Source: Guillardia theta CCMP2712
Taxonomy: Eukaryota; Cryptophyceae; Pyrenomonadales; Geminigeraceae
DNA: 64,000 nt
Assembly (NCBI RefSeq): GCF_000315625.1
Contig: NW_005434635.1
Coordinates: forward strand, 313,342-377,341
Direction: 5' to 3'
Shown: positions 22,891 through 33,600 of the stretch, in pieces
Position numbering within the stretch: the first letter of the stretch is position 1
Layout: every line of letters starts with the position of its first letter
Notes under the pieces: model-generated
The model's input: the letters and a program-made list of their open reading frames with translations, nothing else
What the model was told of the DNA's origin: nothing
The model's database searches: none
Position numbers and translations under genes: made by a program

Positions 22891-22984
22891 TTGCCTCAGA
22901 ATGCTTAATTGCCCCCGCGCTGTTGGCTGCCGATACCCTCGCAAGCCTGTGATAAGTTGCCCTCAGTGGTGGCTCTCATGATAG

Positions 22985-23185
22985 CGCCGGGCACACGCCA
23001 GCCTGATGAGAAGATCAATCATCACGATTCAGTGTACTAGAGTACAGGCTAGTCCGAGAGGCTGTCCGACATCCGACGATCACCCGGCGTGATCAGGTGT
23101 CACTGCTAGTAGCCTAGACTCGACGGTAGTCACGGTCAACGGGCCCACCAGGGCCCGGCCGGGCCCCGCCGGGAACTTGCCCCGT
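22985..23185. repeat. GC-rich restricted-vocabulary island 3
   Basis: Short island with GTCCGAGAGGCTGTCCGAC, CGGTAGTCACGGTCAACGGGCC and GGGCCCGGCCGGGCCCCGCC. Weaker than the large islands. The following 900 bp to about 24100 hold no recognised gene. Confidence 0.5.
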
Positions 23186-24110
23186 CACGTCAGTGATGGT
23201 TACTAGTTAGGACAAACTTTGAGAAAGGTGAGAAGAACCCTGATCCGCCGTCACCGTACGGTATTTGAGACGTTCGAACAGATCTATCCTCAATGCCAGG
23301 AGCAATCATTGTCTGCCCCCAAGCTCGAAGCGAGCAGCATTGGCAAGCGGCAAACTTGAGCCGGGAGAGTCCCCTCCTAACTAACTTGTTGAATAAGCGA
23401 GCGGCGACCTGCATATTGCAGCCTGGCCCGATGGTGGACGGAGGCTACGGCACTGTAGGATTATGTTGCGATCTCTAAGAGGGGTATCCGATTTGGCAGG
23501 GTTTAGGAGGGGGAGTCTGATCCGCCGGAGTCTGAGTCGATAGCGAAAGGACACGGCGGTTCCCCACTGTCACCAGTACCACTGCACAGTCGGAGATCGG
23601 ACCGCAGTTCAGACGTTCTGTGACCGTGTTCGAGGCACTCCAGGCTCGGAGCTTGCAAATGATGGGGAAGGTGAAGCATAGAGCCTCTGAGTTCAACGAG
23701 ATCTCGAAATAGTCCTGCCCAATCCTCTCATTCCAGGTTCGTATGAGACAAAATCTCGAGTCGTGTTGAAGCCCCTAATCCTGACATATTTAAAGTCGCT
23801 CATCAGACTCTAGGACAGCTGTTTCTCGTCTCCTGTTGTATATATTGTCCGTGCATCGCTAGTGTACACTGATGATCATTCGCTTTCGCTGCAGTCGTCG
23901 GGCAGAAACAATGCTGCATCTGTACCCGCCATGATTCTACAACGTAACTTGAAGACGTGGCAGCATAGTTACAAGGCTCTCGAGTGTATTAATTAATATC
24001 TTACTGCCCTTATATGTTACACCATCTGCACCAGTATCCTATCTACACCTACTGTACAATCCTTACACTTCTCAGCATCTCCTTACACTTCTCAGCATCT
24101 GCTGTGTCGT

Positions 24111-24377
24111 CTATGGACTCTTGTCGCATCCACCCCCTTGCCGGAGGTTGCCCTTTACCTTGTCTCTTGCTGCCAAGATACTCCCTAGAGCCATCCCGTT
24201 GGACACTCGTCTAGTCTGGGCGGTGTCTTCTTGCTTCCTGACGGGTCTGCTGGCGTACCAGACTTCCTTCTCTGGCAGGGACACCCAACTTGCTCGCCGG
24301 GCAGGCATCAAGAGCCCGTCGGGAGAGGCCTTGGGGGAGGGGGGCATGTTGTAGCGGAGGAAGGCTGTGTGGCACAT
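24111..24377 (-). CDS. Hypothetical protein, SLPEKE-motif family copy 1
   Basis: An 88-codon frame (MCHTAFLRYN at the start, GNLRQGGGCDKSP at the end) with the block ARRASWVSLPEKEVWYAS and, near the end, MALGSILAARDKV. The same arrangement appears at 25336-25596 (ARRAIWISLPEKEEWYLS ... VLENILAARRTVL). Conservation at the protein level between two copies 1.2 kb apart on the same strand is the only evidence that either is coding. No function recognised; further exons are likely but not found. Confidence 0.4.
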   Translation of the reverse strand: MCHTAFLRYNMPPSPKASPDGLLMPARRASWVSLPEKEVWYASRPVRKQEDTAQTRRVSNGMALGSILAARDKVKGNLRQGGGCDKSP

Positions 24378-24442
24378 GGAACGTGGGAGCAGGGAGGTGA
24401 GATCTGCGGGAGGGAAAGTGCGTTTATGTCATAGCGAAGAAG

Positions 24443-24600
24443 GCAGATCCGAGCAGGAAAAGAGCTCTTTTCGATCCTGAGTACAATGGGTATCTGAACC
24501 TGCAGGAAATGAAGTCTTTTCGGTATCAAATCCGTCCATTCGTATCTGAAACCCGTGAGAAAGAGTCTTTTCAGTATCAAGTCCGGGGAAAGTTGGTCCG
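24443..24600. repeat. Diverged short tandem repeats with a 16-bp palindrome
   Basis: GAAAAGAGCTCTTTTC (24457-24472) is a perfect palindrome. Around it, variants of AAAGAGTCTTTTCGGTATCAAATCCG recur three times at about 55-bp spacing. Both strands remain open to translation through the repeats, so no coding call is made. Confidence 0.5.
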
Positions 24601-25335
24601 AGTGGTGCATGCCAGGAACGTGCCTGGTAAAGAAGGAGTTGGAGGGCAGGTATTTCGTTTGGAAATGAACTGGGAACACTGTGACAGAAGACCATGGCAC
24701 AACCGTGACCTGCTTCACGAAAATGATCTATTTCAAGACAGTATCGATATCCTTCCACCGTACCAACTGGCAAGGAGTCGCCGGTATGCGACAAGACTGT
24801 CTCGACTGTGAGACGACCCGGCAGATCGGATGGAGAAAAGCGGGCCGAAGCTTTTAGACTAGTAGGTGTAGCTTGATAGCAGCGGCTCTGCGGCTAGGTA
24901 CGGTTGGAAACGGCACAGAGATGATGTTACAACACTACTGAATATACAAAGAATCAAGCTGATGATATCCCTAACTTGAACCTTGTAACCATGGCCCCCA
25001 CGGCGTCTTCATGCCAAGGTTACTCCTGGGCTGAGTGCAGAACAGGGACAGTCAAACGTGCGGCAGCTGGGCGTGATCGTTCCGAGGATGAGAGTAAGAA
25101 AGAGAGAGTGAGAAAGAGAGCCATGGGCACAACCTGTTGTGGAGTTGGTCGTGTGAAAACAGAGAAAGCAGAGGAAAGAGCAGAAGAAAATGAAATAACC
25201 CCAGTGAACACGGATGTTTTATTCGGTTAGTCTTTCAGCTGTTGTCATCTGAATATCTTTTCTCGGCTCGCAGCTGGCCCTTTTCCTTCATGCCTGATCA
25301 ATATTGAAGCTGTTTTTGTCTTTGTCCTCCATCTT
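24601..25335. other. Gene-poor interval
   Basis: A plus-strand frame from 24991 (MAPTASSCQGYSWAECRTG) to 25230, Lys/Arg/Glu-rich, is open, but nothing supports it as a gene. No RNA gene seen. Confidence 0.4.
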
Positions 25336-25596
25336 CTAACGCAGAACTGTCCTTCTCGCTGCCAGAATGTTCTCTAGCACACTCCCCATATGACCGCAAG
25401 GCTTCTCTAGGCTTATCGTCCTCTTGACGGGAAGCCCGTGCGTTGAGCTTACAACAGGCTTCAACTTCTTACTCAAGTACCATTCCTCCTTCTCCGGTAG
25501 GGAGATCCATATAGCTCTCCTCGCTTGCAGTGGTCGGTCAGCGACAGCAGGGGGGTCGAGAGTAGCTGAACTATTTGTATGCAGCGTTGTGCTCAT
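25336..25596 (-). CDS. Hypothetical protein, SLPEKE-motif family copy 2
   Basis: An 86-codon frame with ARRAIWISLPEKEEWYLSKK and the C-terminal ENILAARRTVLR. It resembles the frame at 24111-24377 in both motifs and their order, with about 25-35 intervening residues that differ. Same strand and similar size suggest tandem paralogues of an undescribed small protein, or relics of a duplicated repeat. Function unknown. Confidence 0.4.
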   Translation of the reverse strand: MSTTLHTNSSATLDPPAVADRPLQARRAIWISLPEKEEWYLSKKLKPVVSSTHGLPVKRTISLEKPCGHMGSVLENILAARRTVLR

Positions 25597-25789
25597 TCCT
25601 AGTGAGATGCTATGAAAGTCAGTCTGTCGCTACGAAACAGCTCTTTCTGTTCCGCGACGATGCACTCTTTAAACCCAGGTTGTTCTCTTTTGTATCTTGC
25701 GACAGTAACTGGACAGTTTTTACCGATCTCGGTCGACAGCGGTAGGTGGGGAGTTGAGGAAGAGTCGGCGAGGGTTGGAACGAAAGAAG

Positions 25790-25875
25790 CTGCAGGGACA
25801 GGGACAGGGGCAGGGGCAGAAGGAGAAGCAGGGGCAGGGGCAAGGGGAGGGGAGGGGAGGAGGCAGTAGCAGGAA
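25790..25875. repeat. GGGACA/GGGGCA low-complexity tract
   Basis: Degenerate hexamer run (CAGGGACAGGGGCAGGGGCAG). The rest of 25600-26100 has no recognised gene. Confidence 0.8.
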
Positions 25876-26109
25876 GGGGAGGAGGAATATTTGGAGCACT
25901 GATGAGCAGGTTATGATGACTTGGACCGTCGGAGAAGCGATGAAGCGGTGCGAGTGCAGGACGTCCGAGCAGCTCAGATATGATTGGGGACGAAAATTGC
26001 TTGTCACGTGTTCCTGGAGGGGGTTTAAAACAAGGAGAATAGGGGGGTAGGGGTGGTCCCCAAGGAAGAAGGTGGATATGGAAATCGGATATACTGCTCT
26101 GAGGCGGGT

Positions 26110-26725
26110 CCAGATCATGCCGTGACCGTCGGACCCGGCCCCCGGTGACCGTCGGAGCCTGGCCGCGCCGCCGCTCACCGGACCGGGTGACGGTGGCCGC
26201 CGAGTCTCCGAGTCGGATGCCCGCGACCGTACGGTACTCACACGGTACCGTCAGTGACAGGCTCTCGGACCGGCGGGCGGCCGCCCGGGCAGGCCGACCG
26301 TGGGCAGGCTCGGACTCGCCGGGGCGTGACTCGGACCGTGACGGGCCACTGCGCCGTGCCAGGCCCGGGCTCTGTACCGTGACGGTACTACGGTATGGTC
26401 AGTGATGGCACCGGCGGCCCGGCGCCCCGCCGCACTGCAGGCTCAGGGCCGACCCCCCGGTCCGACGGTCGGTCACGGTCAGTCACTGACACACTACACT
26501 GAGTGCCACCGTGGGCACTGAGATCACTGTCACCGTCACGGTCGGATGCCACATGACCGTGTCACTGTGTGACTCAGTGTTGATCGGACGGCATTGCGGC
26601 GGCTTGCCCGGCCCCCCGACCGGGCCGCCGTACCGTGAATGACCGTACGGCCCGGCCGGGCCATCATGTTGCGGCGCAGTGCCGGCCGCCGGGCCAAAGA
26701 GACTCCTGGCACTGCGGCAGGCAGC
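26110..26725. repeat. GC-rich restricted-vocabulary island 4 (large)
   Basis: About 600 bp in which ACCGT/ACGGT, CCGG, GGCC, GTAC, GTGAC/GTCAC, CGGAC/GTCCG and GAGTC/GACTC are repeated in both orientations with almost no other vocabulary (for example GACCGTACGGTACTCACACG and ACGGTACTACGGTATGG). No fixed period, so not a classical satellite. Open frames are by-products of the composition. Confidence 0.75.
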
Positions 26726-26734
26726 CATGGGAGG

Positions 26735-26850
26735 AATAGGGGTGGGTGAATCATTAGTCCTATACGGGGTGGGTTATTATGAGATGTAGGAGGGGTACTT
26801 GCACAATTAATATGGTACTTTAGAGTGTACGGGGTAGGGTGGGAACACGT
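26735..26850 (+). promoter_or_regulatory. GGGTA cluster in the 5' flank of the Mrd1-like gene
   Basis: GGGGTGGG, GGGGTGGGTTATT, GGAGGGGTACTTG and GGGGTAGGGTGGG lie within the 120 bp before ATG 26855, in the same orientation as the gene. Regulatory role inferred from position only. Confidence 0.4.
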
Positions 26851-26854
26851 GAAG

Positions 26855-27647
26855 ATGGTGGCGGGAGCAGGACGAACGCGGCTATGCGTGAAGGGACTGC
26901 CAGGTCACTTGAGCAAAGGTAAGAGAGGAGGAGAGGGGAGAGAAGGAGAGCAGAGCAGAGGAGAGCAGAGGAGAGCAGAATCGCAAGGATGCTCTACAAC
27001 AAGTGGGGGAGGAAGGACGAGGAAGGGAAAGAGTTTGTCAGACTCTGTGAATGTGCTAGAAGAGACCACAGAGGAGGTGAGACAGAAAAGTGACATCACA
27101 GTCTTTATGACTGCGTGCATGGAGACTTGAACCGAGCTCGAGGACTCAGCGCCTCGATGGCCTCGCGTCGAGCGCTTGCAACTGTAGAGCAACAAGGGTC
27201 ACTAGGAGTCTTTGAAAATCTGTCACAAAAAAATCGAGACTGATCTCGATCTCAAACGTCAGAGCGACTCCGCAAGCACTTTGAGGAGATAGCTGAAGTC
27301 ACTGATGCAAGGATATGCACAACAAGGCAAGTTGTGCCGCTTACACCCGGTGTCCTCCATCTGACCGCTGTACCAGTGATGGCAAATCAAGAAATTTTGG
27401 TTTCGTCGGGTTCAAGTCCGAGAAAGATGCTCACAAGGCCCTCAAGTACTTTCAAGATACGTACATGTACGATGATGTCAGAGCTGTCAAGATCATTTAT
27501 TGACGACTTGATACTCCTGCAGCGACACGTCAAAGATTACTGTCGAGTTCGCAAAGCCGGTTTGACGCTGTTTGATGCTCATTCTAGTTGTTGGTTCTTT
27601 TCCTGCTCATTTGCTATCTTATCGATGAAGATGAAGATGAAGATGAA

Positions 27648-27712
<65 letters not shown>

Positions 27713-30700
27713 TTGCTCATGGCCCTTGTCTTTGACTTTTCCTGCAGGTTGGTGACTCGTCGCTGTCACGGCCATGGAGTAAATACTCTGAGGGTAGCTC
27801 AGCCCATGATCGGTGAGTTTTGTGATTGCCAACACAACTGGGTGATCAAAACAAATCCAGCGTGACTAAGAAACACTCTTCTGCTGATGTTTCAGAGAAC
27901 CCGACGAAACCAGAGAAGAAGGTGAGAACGTATTGAAGCTGTACTGCTGAAGCATGACAGTTTGAAAATAGTTGTCAAAGGAGGCACAATTGCTGCAGAA
28001 GGTTTTGCTGGACAAGATGCAAGGGATGCTGGTGTGACCTTCTCCTGACAGGCGAAGACAGACCCTGAGATGAAGGCGTTTGTTGAGTCGTTCAAACCGA
28101 GATCGAAGACCAAGGTAAGAGAGCGAGGGAGCGGGGAGGAGAGATGCTGTGGGTTGACTCGCCCTTGTAGATCTGGGAGAATGACGACCCTCTCCTCGCT
28201 GCTGCGGAAGTCAAACAGGTCGGAACCACACGTTGGATGTGATTTTGCTGGCATGAGGGAAAGTAGACTTGTCTGTGTTGATCATGATTATAGAGGAGGA
28301 GTGGAAGATAGGAAGGAGGGGGAGGGGGAGGAGAACAAGCAGAGCAAGGGAGATGTATTTGAATATGTTGCTGGAGGGTGAAGAATGTCAACAGGTGGCA
28401 GTCAAATCAAAGAAGCCGGAGGGGAAGGAATCGTACATACGAGGACACACGTCAAGTTTGATGACAGCGAAGCTGGAACGAGCGATGAAGAGTATGAAGA
28501 CGTACCGAAGAAGCAGGAGGATGGAGAGAAGGAGGACGGGGAGGGAGAGGCCAAGGGGGCAGGAAAGGATGCGAATCAGGCGTTCAACCCTGCTCTTGAT
28601 GACATGGCATACTTGAAGGCCAAGGTAAGTTGGCGGTGAGGAGGGAGGGTGGGTGGAAGACGAGATCAGGAGGGGAGAGGAGAAGAGAAAGTAAAGAGAG
28701 GGGAAGGGAGAGGAGGGGGCAGCGGAGCTGCGGGGGGATTCATTTGGATATATGTTCCGTCCATGACTTTTCTTCTGTCTTTCCAAAGATGAGCAGCAGC
28801 TGGAAAGATTCAGACGACGAGGTGAGGCGCCGCAGCGCTTGTGAAACATCCTGACGAAAGTTGTGATGTAGGATGAAGGAGCCTCTGAAGACGAGATGAG
28901 TGATGAAGGAGGGATGAAGAAAGTTTCTAAGGGCCGGGACGATGAAGAGGAACAGGAGGAGGACGAAGGCGGTGAGGAGGAGGATCAGGAGATGTCAGAA
29001 GGAGAAGGCAAAGATCGAAAGGAAGACCAGCCTGACATGTCTCATGTTACACAAGCAACGAGGCAAGATGTTGAGCAAGACAAACGGGACGATGACGAAG
29101 ATGATGAAGTGGAGGACGGGAGACTTTTTGTCAGGTGACGACACAGGATTGATTGAACGAATTGTGTGACGACCGGGTTTCAGAAATCTCCCATACTCAA
29201 CGAGTGAGGAAGAGCTTACAGCCTTCTTCAGCAAGTTCGGGGAGCTGAGCGAAGTTCACATCTGCATCCACAACATCACAAAAGAGCCGACGGGGATGGC
29301 GTTTATCTTGTTCCTCATCCCTTCGGATGCTGACAAGCAAGGTGATGAGAAGGAGGGAGGGAGGGAGGGAGGGAGGCAGGGAGGGAGGGAGGGAGGGAGG
29401 GAGGGAAGCAGGGAGGAGGAGAAGGTGAATGGGAAGGTGGAGGAAGTGGGAGAGAGCAGGAAGAAGTGGGGTGATCGAGGTCTACCAGGGAAGCGACGGA
29501 CAACAACTACTTTCAAGGAAGAGTCATCAACGTCCTCCCAGCAAAGCAGAGGAGGAAAGAGGAGGAGGAGCAGAAGAAGCTGGAGGCGGGGAAGGACGGG
29601 TCCTCCTACAAGGCAAAGAAGAAGGAGCAGCAGAAGAAAACTTCTGCCTCTTCGCACAACTGGAACATGTTGTTCATGAGGTCTGACACAGTTGCTGAAG
29701 CTATCGCCAACAAACATCAGATGGACAAGGTGAGAACGATCGGAGATGCCATTGTGCTTGTTGTTGTTTGTTGTTGTTTGTTGTTGTTTGCTTCGTCCAG
29801 CCCTCTGAGTCAATGCTGAAACTGCTGAGTGCTCTTGCCGCCCTCCCTGCACCCTCCTCCTCCGCGACCTCCTTCTCCTCCTCCTCTTTTTCTGCCTCCT
29901 CCTCCTCCTTCACCTCCTCCGCCTTCAACCCCTCTCCTCTGACTTCCTTCACAGGCCCAACTCTTGGACCACGAGTCTTCCTCCAGCATGGCCGTTCGCA
30001 TGGCTCTGGGGGAGACTCATATCATAGAGACAACTAAGTCTGACCTGAGAGAAAACGGAGTGAATGTGTCTTGCCTCGAGGTAGCGTGGAACTTGTTTTT
30101 GGTCTCCTCTTTTTGCCTTGTTGAAGTTTTTCTGTTTGTCTTGGAAACATTCAGGTGGAGAAGAAGCCCAGGGACAGGTCGAACACAGCAATGCTGGTGA
30201 AAAACATTCCATTCAGGTGATACAATGGGAACATGGAGCGAGATGTGGGGCGAGGGGAAGGAGGAGGAGGGAGAGAGGGCGAAAAGAGGAATGAAAAACA
30301 CGCTGGGGAAAAGCGATGGAGAGGAAACAGGCACCACCACCACCAGCAGCAGCAGCGGCATTTCCATGCTAAACTTTGTTTGTCTTCCAGCACAACTCTA
30401 CAAGAGTTAAGAGAGTTGTTCGAGAGATTCGGAGATGTCAGTCATGCTGTGCTCCCAAAGACAAAGGTCCTATATCAACCCCACTGCTCCTTCTAAAAAC
30501 TCCTTCTCCTCTTTGATCTTTCCCTCCCCCCTCAACCCTCCTCCTTCTCCATCAAACCTCTTTGTCCTCGTCCTCCCCCCCCTTCGCCTCTTCCACTTTC
30601 CTCTTCTTCTGCAGTCTAACTTCTCAACAGACGATGGCGATCGTCGACTTCACTCATCCCTCGGAAGCTCGAAAAGCCTTCAAGTCTCTTGCTTACTCTC

Positions 30701-32637
30701 AAGTATGCCAACACTCCTCCTCTTGCTCCCTCTCCTCCTCCTCCTCCTCCTCCTCCTCCTCCTCCTCCTCCTCCTCCTCCTCCTCCTCCTCCTCCTCCTC
30801 CTCCTCCCCCCGCACTCCGCTCCTTCCCCCCCGCCCCCTTCTCCTGCTCCTCCTGCTCCTCCTCTTCCTCCCTTTACATCCTTACGTCAGTCCCACGTTC
30901 TTTGAATCCGCCTCTTTCTCCTTCTCCTCCTCCTCTCACTCTCTCGACAGTTCAAGCACCAACCCATCTACCTCGAGTGGGCACCTGTCGACATTTTTCT
31001 GCCCGGGGCGCCGACGCTGTCCTCGGAAGGGGGCAAGAAGCAGCCCAAGGCAGTCGAGGAAGAAGGCAAGACCCAGGAGGGCGGCAAGGCAGGCAAGCAG
31101 GAGAAGCAGCAGGAGGAGAAATCTCCTGAGGGATCGGGGAGGACCCTGTACGTGAAGAACCTCAACTTCAAGACCACGGAGGAGGCGCTGAAGGGGAAGA
31201 TGGAAGGAGGAGGAGGGGAAGTGAAGGCGGTCAGGATCGTGACGAAGCCGAACCCTAAGGCAGGGAAGGACAGCAAGGAGCCTTCCCGTCTGTCCATGGG
31301 CTATGGCTTCGTCGAGTTCAAGCGGAGCAAGGACGCGAACGAAGCGCTGAGGTAGAAAAGAGGAGAGAGGGAGAACAAAGGAGGATCAGTATGAGAAGGC
31401 ACAGACGACGAGAGAAAGGAATGAGAAGCGATTTGCAAGTGGGGTAGGGGTAGGACTCGAAGGAAATGGGGGATGGAGAAGGGGAGGTGGAGGAGGAGGA
31501 GGAGGAGGAGGAGGAGGAGGAGGAGGAAGGTGTGCTCGTGTGAGAGCGTTTGCAGGAAGCTGCAAGGAACGAAACTTGACGGGCATGTCCTACAGCTGAA
31601 GATGTCTTCAAGAGTGTCGGGTGAGATAGAAAACTCTCTCCTTCCATCTTCTGCCTCCTCTACCTCCCTCCTCCTCCTCCTCCTGTCCCCCTCTCCCCCT
31701 CTCTCTCCTCCCTTCCTGACTAGAACCCTCTTCCTTCTCCAGCGGACTCTTCAGCCGGAGAGGTCGACGTCACCAAGGACAACAGGAGCAGGGCAAAACC
31801 CAGCGACTCCCAGGCCCCCCAGGACTGCAGCAAGCTCGTCATCCGCAACGTCCCCTTCGAAGGTCAGGAGGAGGCGCGGGAGGGTCGAGGAGTGACGGCT
31901 GGTCAGCGAACAAGAAGGAGCTGCGAGACCTGCTGTCGTCGTTCGGGGAGCTGACGAGCCTGAGGCTGCCGAGCAAGTTCGACGGGAGCCATCGGGGCTT
32001 CGCGTTCGCGGAGTTCGTGACGCATCAGGAGGCGGCAGCGGCTAAGGACGCGCTAGGGGCGACACACTTGTATGGCAGACATCTCGTGATCGAGTGGGCG
32101 GAGGAGGAGCAGAGTCTTGAGGTGAGCGAAGGAGAGAGGGAGAGAGGGAGAGAGGGAGAGAGGGAGAGAGGGAGAGAGGGAGAGAGGGAGAGAGGGAGAG
32201 AGCGGAGAGAAGAGTAGAGGGGAGAGAAGGCAGAGAGGGGAGGTGGAGGGGTGCCGCGGAGTGAGACTGAGGGAGAGGAGGAGAGACGACTCAGACGAAG
32301 ACCGGACTGGAAGGGCAGGAGCGAGTGGGGGCAGAGGGGAGAAGTGACGAAGGAGGCGGGGAGGAAGGGCAAGGAGGCGGAAGGAGAGGAGGGGAGAAGG
32401 AGCCCGGGGGCAAGGGGACGACGAAAGTTGATCATCCTGCTGCAGGCTGTGAGGAGGAAGACTGCTCGGTACTTCTCCAAGTTGTCGGAAGCCACAAGTC
32501 AGCAGGCAAGTGATGATGTTGCTCCGACCCACACGCTGAGAGGAGCCTGGGGGTTGCAGGGGACGGCCAAGAGGAGGAAGATCGAAGAGACGCTGGAGGA
32601 GAACGGAGAGATGGCGTTCGAGGAAGCCTTCGACTGA
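26855..32637 (+). CDS. MRD1: Mrd1/RBM19-like multiple RRM protein
   Basis: Nucleolar RNA-binding protein needed for 18S rRNA maturation in the SSU processome. At least five RRMs are read across many exons: RRM1 (TRLCVKGLPGHLSK, then KSRNFGFVGFKSEKDAHKAL); RRM2 near 29118 (GRLFVRNLPYSTSEEELTAF); RRM3 near 30200 (AMLVKNIPFSTTLQELRELF); RRM4 near 31140 (RTLYVKNLNFKTTEEALKGK); RRM5 near 31820 (CSKLVIRNVPFEANKKELRD). Family hallmarks between them are SRPWSKYSEG after RRM1, SSYKAKKKEQQKKTSASSHN followed by WNMLFMR, and IYLEWAPVDIF in RRM3. The arrangement matches yeast Mrd1 (five RRMs) more than human RBM19 (six). It starts at ATG 26855. One intron (27327-27376) has a GC donor; others are 45-150 nt or swollen by microsatellites. 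An acidic linker (28860-29110) lies between RRM1 and RRM2. The stop, at 32635-32637, lies in the first unit of a tandem triplication. Confidence 0.9.
27627..27714. repeat. (GATGAC)n hexanucleotide repeat
   Basis: GATGAA then GATGAC units for about 88 bp in an intron of the Mrd1-like gene. Also open in other frames. Confidence 0.95.
29350..29410. repeat. (GGGA)n tetranucleotide tract
   Basis: GGGAGGGAGGGAGG run in a Mrd1 intron, between the exon ending PSDADK and the exon starting near 29499. Confidence 0.9.
30731..30807. repeat. (CTC)n microsatellite
   Basis: About 25 CTC units in the intron following the exon that ends KSLAYSQ. Confidence 0.95.
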
Positions 32638-32765
32638 GCTACCATTGTAGTGGAGGAAGACTAGGAGAGATGGCGTTCGAGGAAGCCTTCGACTGAGCTA
32701 CCATTGTAGTGTAGGAGAGATGGCGTTCGAGGAAGCCTTCGACTGAGCTGCCATTGTAGTGGAGG
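32601..32765 (+). repeat. Tandem triplication of the Mrd1 stop region
   Basis: A unit beginning GAGATGGCGTTCGAGGAAGC, continuing through the stop to ACTGAGCTACCATTGTAGTG, is present three times (about 32607, 32667, 32717), with unit spacing about 60 and 50 bp. The first copy is the coding end (MAFEEAFD and stop). The others lie in the 3' UTR. Near-identity implies recent duplication. Confidence 0.9.
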
Positions 32766-32884
32766 AGGAGGACTCCCCAGTTACTGAGCTGAGTCACCCT
32801 CGCTGAGGCTGGAGGGACAGGAGACTCGAGGGGACTCCGGGAGCGAAAAACTTTCACACTGTTGCTGGTACATGTTGAGGTTCA

Positions 32885-33060
32885 CGGTTGAATAAAAGAG
32901 ACTCACTAGGCTCGGCCTGTCGTCCCGGCACTGATACCGTGCTCCCAGCTGCGGCAGTCACCCGACTGACTGACATACTGGCTGACTGCCGCAGGCTTCA
33001 CTGAGCCTTACAGGGCCCGGGCCAGATCGGACCCCCGGGGCCGTGATCATGTGACTCGAG
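32885..33060. repeat. GC-rich restricted-vocabulary island 5 (short)
   Basis: Contains GACTGACTGACATACTGGCTGACTGCCGC, GGGCCCGGGCC and CGGACCCCCGGGGCCG in the same word style as the larger islands. Confidence 0.45.
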
Positions 33061-33257
33061 CGACTCCTCCGACTGTTCCGAAAAAAAGAGCAGGTTGTGT
33101 ACCGGGACCAAAAATGAAGGAGTCGAAACGCAGAGCTTTACTACATCATTCGTCTCATGGTAAAGTGAAGATCGCATCGTTTGAGATCTCAAACCGCTAT
33201 CCCCCTTAACTTACACGAAGGAGCCCTGCGGCGCTTGTACACAGACAGACAAGCGCT

Positions 33258-33587
33258 ATGGCAACACACGCACAGCTGTCCACCTCAGGCTCCCTCCCCG
33301 CCCTCTCCACCTTCTCCTCCAGCTTCTCCTCCGACTCCTACTCCTCCTCCTGCTCTCCCCAGCCCTCCTTCGACGAGCTCAGCCTCCCTTCCATCGACGA
33401 CCCCGAGGAGTCGCTGCTGGTCGAGCTCGAGTGCCTGGGGCTGAGCAGCTCGCAGCTTGCCAGGGCGGAGCATCTGTCAGAGGAGAAGAGGAGGCGGCTG
33501 ATCTGTCTGGCGCGATCTGTGCGATACATCCAGGCACATTTCATGCAGCCAGGAAAGGAGGAGAAGCACATGGCCTTGGGAATCTGA
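33258..33587 (+). CDS. Unknown small ORF, duplicated copy A
   Basis: ATG 33258, 109 codons. Ser-rich start (STFSSSFSSDSYSSSCSPQ) followed by PSFDELSLPSIDDPEESLLV, then ELECLGLSSSQLARAEHLSE, EKRRRLICLARSVR and a unique tail (YIQAHFMQPGKEEKHMALGI). About 180 bp from the Ser-rich end to ICLARSV is essentially identical, in inverted orientation, to 35305-35487. The acidic-then-basic helix-forming stretch looks like real protein, but the family is unknown. It may be a first exon. Confidence 0.45.
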   Translation: MATHAQLSTSGSLPALSTFSSSFSSDSYSSSCSPQPSFDELSLPSIDDPEESLLVELECLGLSSSQLARAEHLSEEKRRRLICLARSVRYIQAHFMQPGKEEKHMALGI

Positions 33588-33600
33588 TCTTCCGCATAAC

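Noticed and set aside
26145-26405. Arg/Pro-rich ORFs in GC islands (also at 50838, 51136, 53928 and 54064)
   Set aside because: High GC removes stop codons by chance. Several frames are open at once and none shows domain-like sequence.
27614-27835. Poly-Ser or Met-Lys/Thr repeat protein at the GATGAC repeat
   Set aside because: Inside a Mrd1 intron between exons ending VRAVK and starting VGDSSLSRPWSK.
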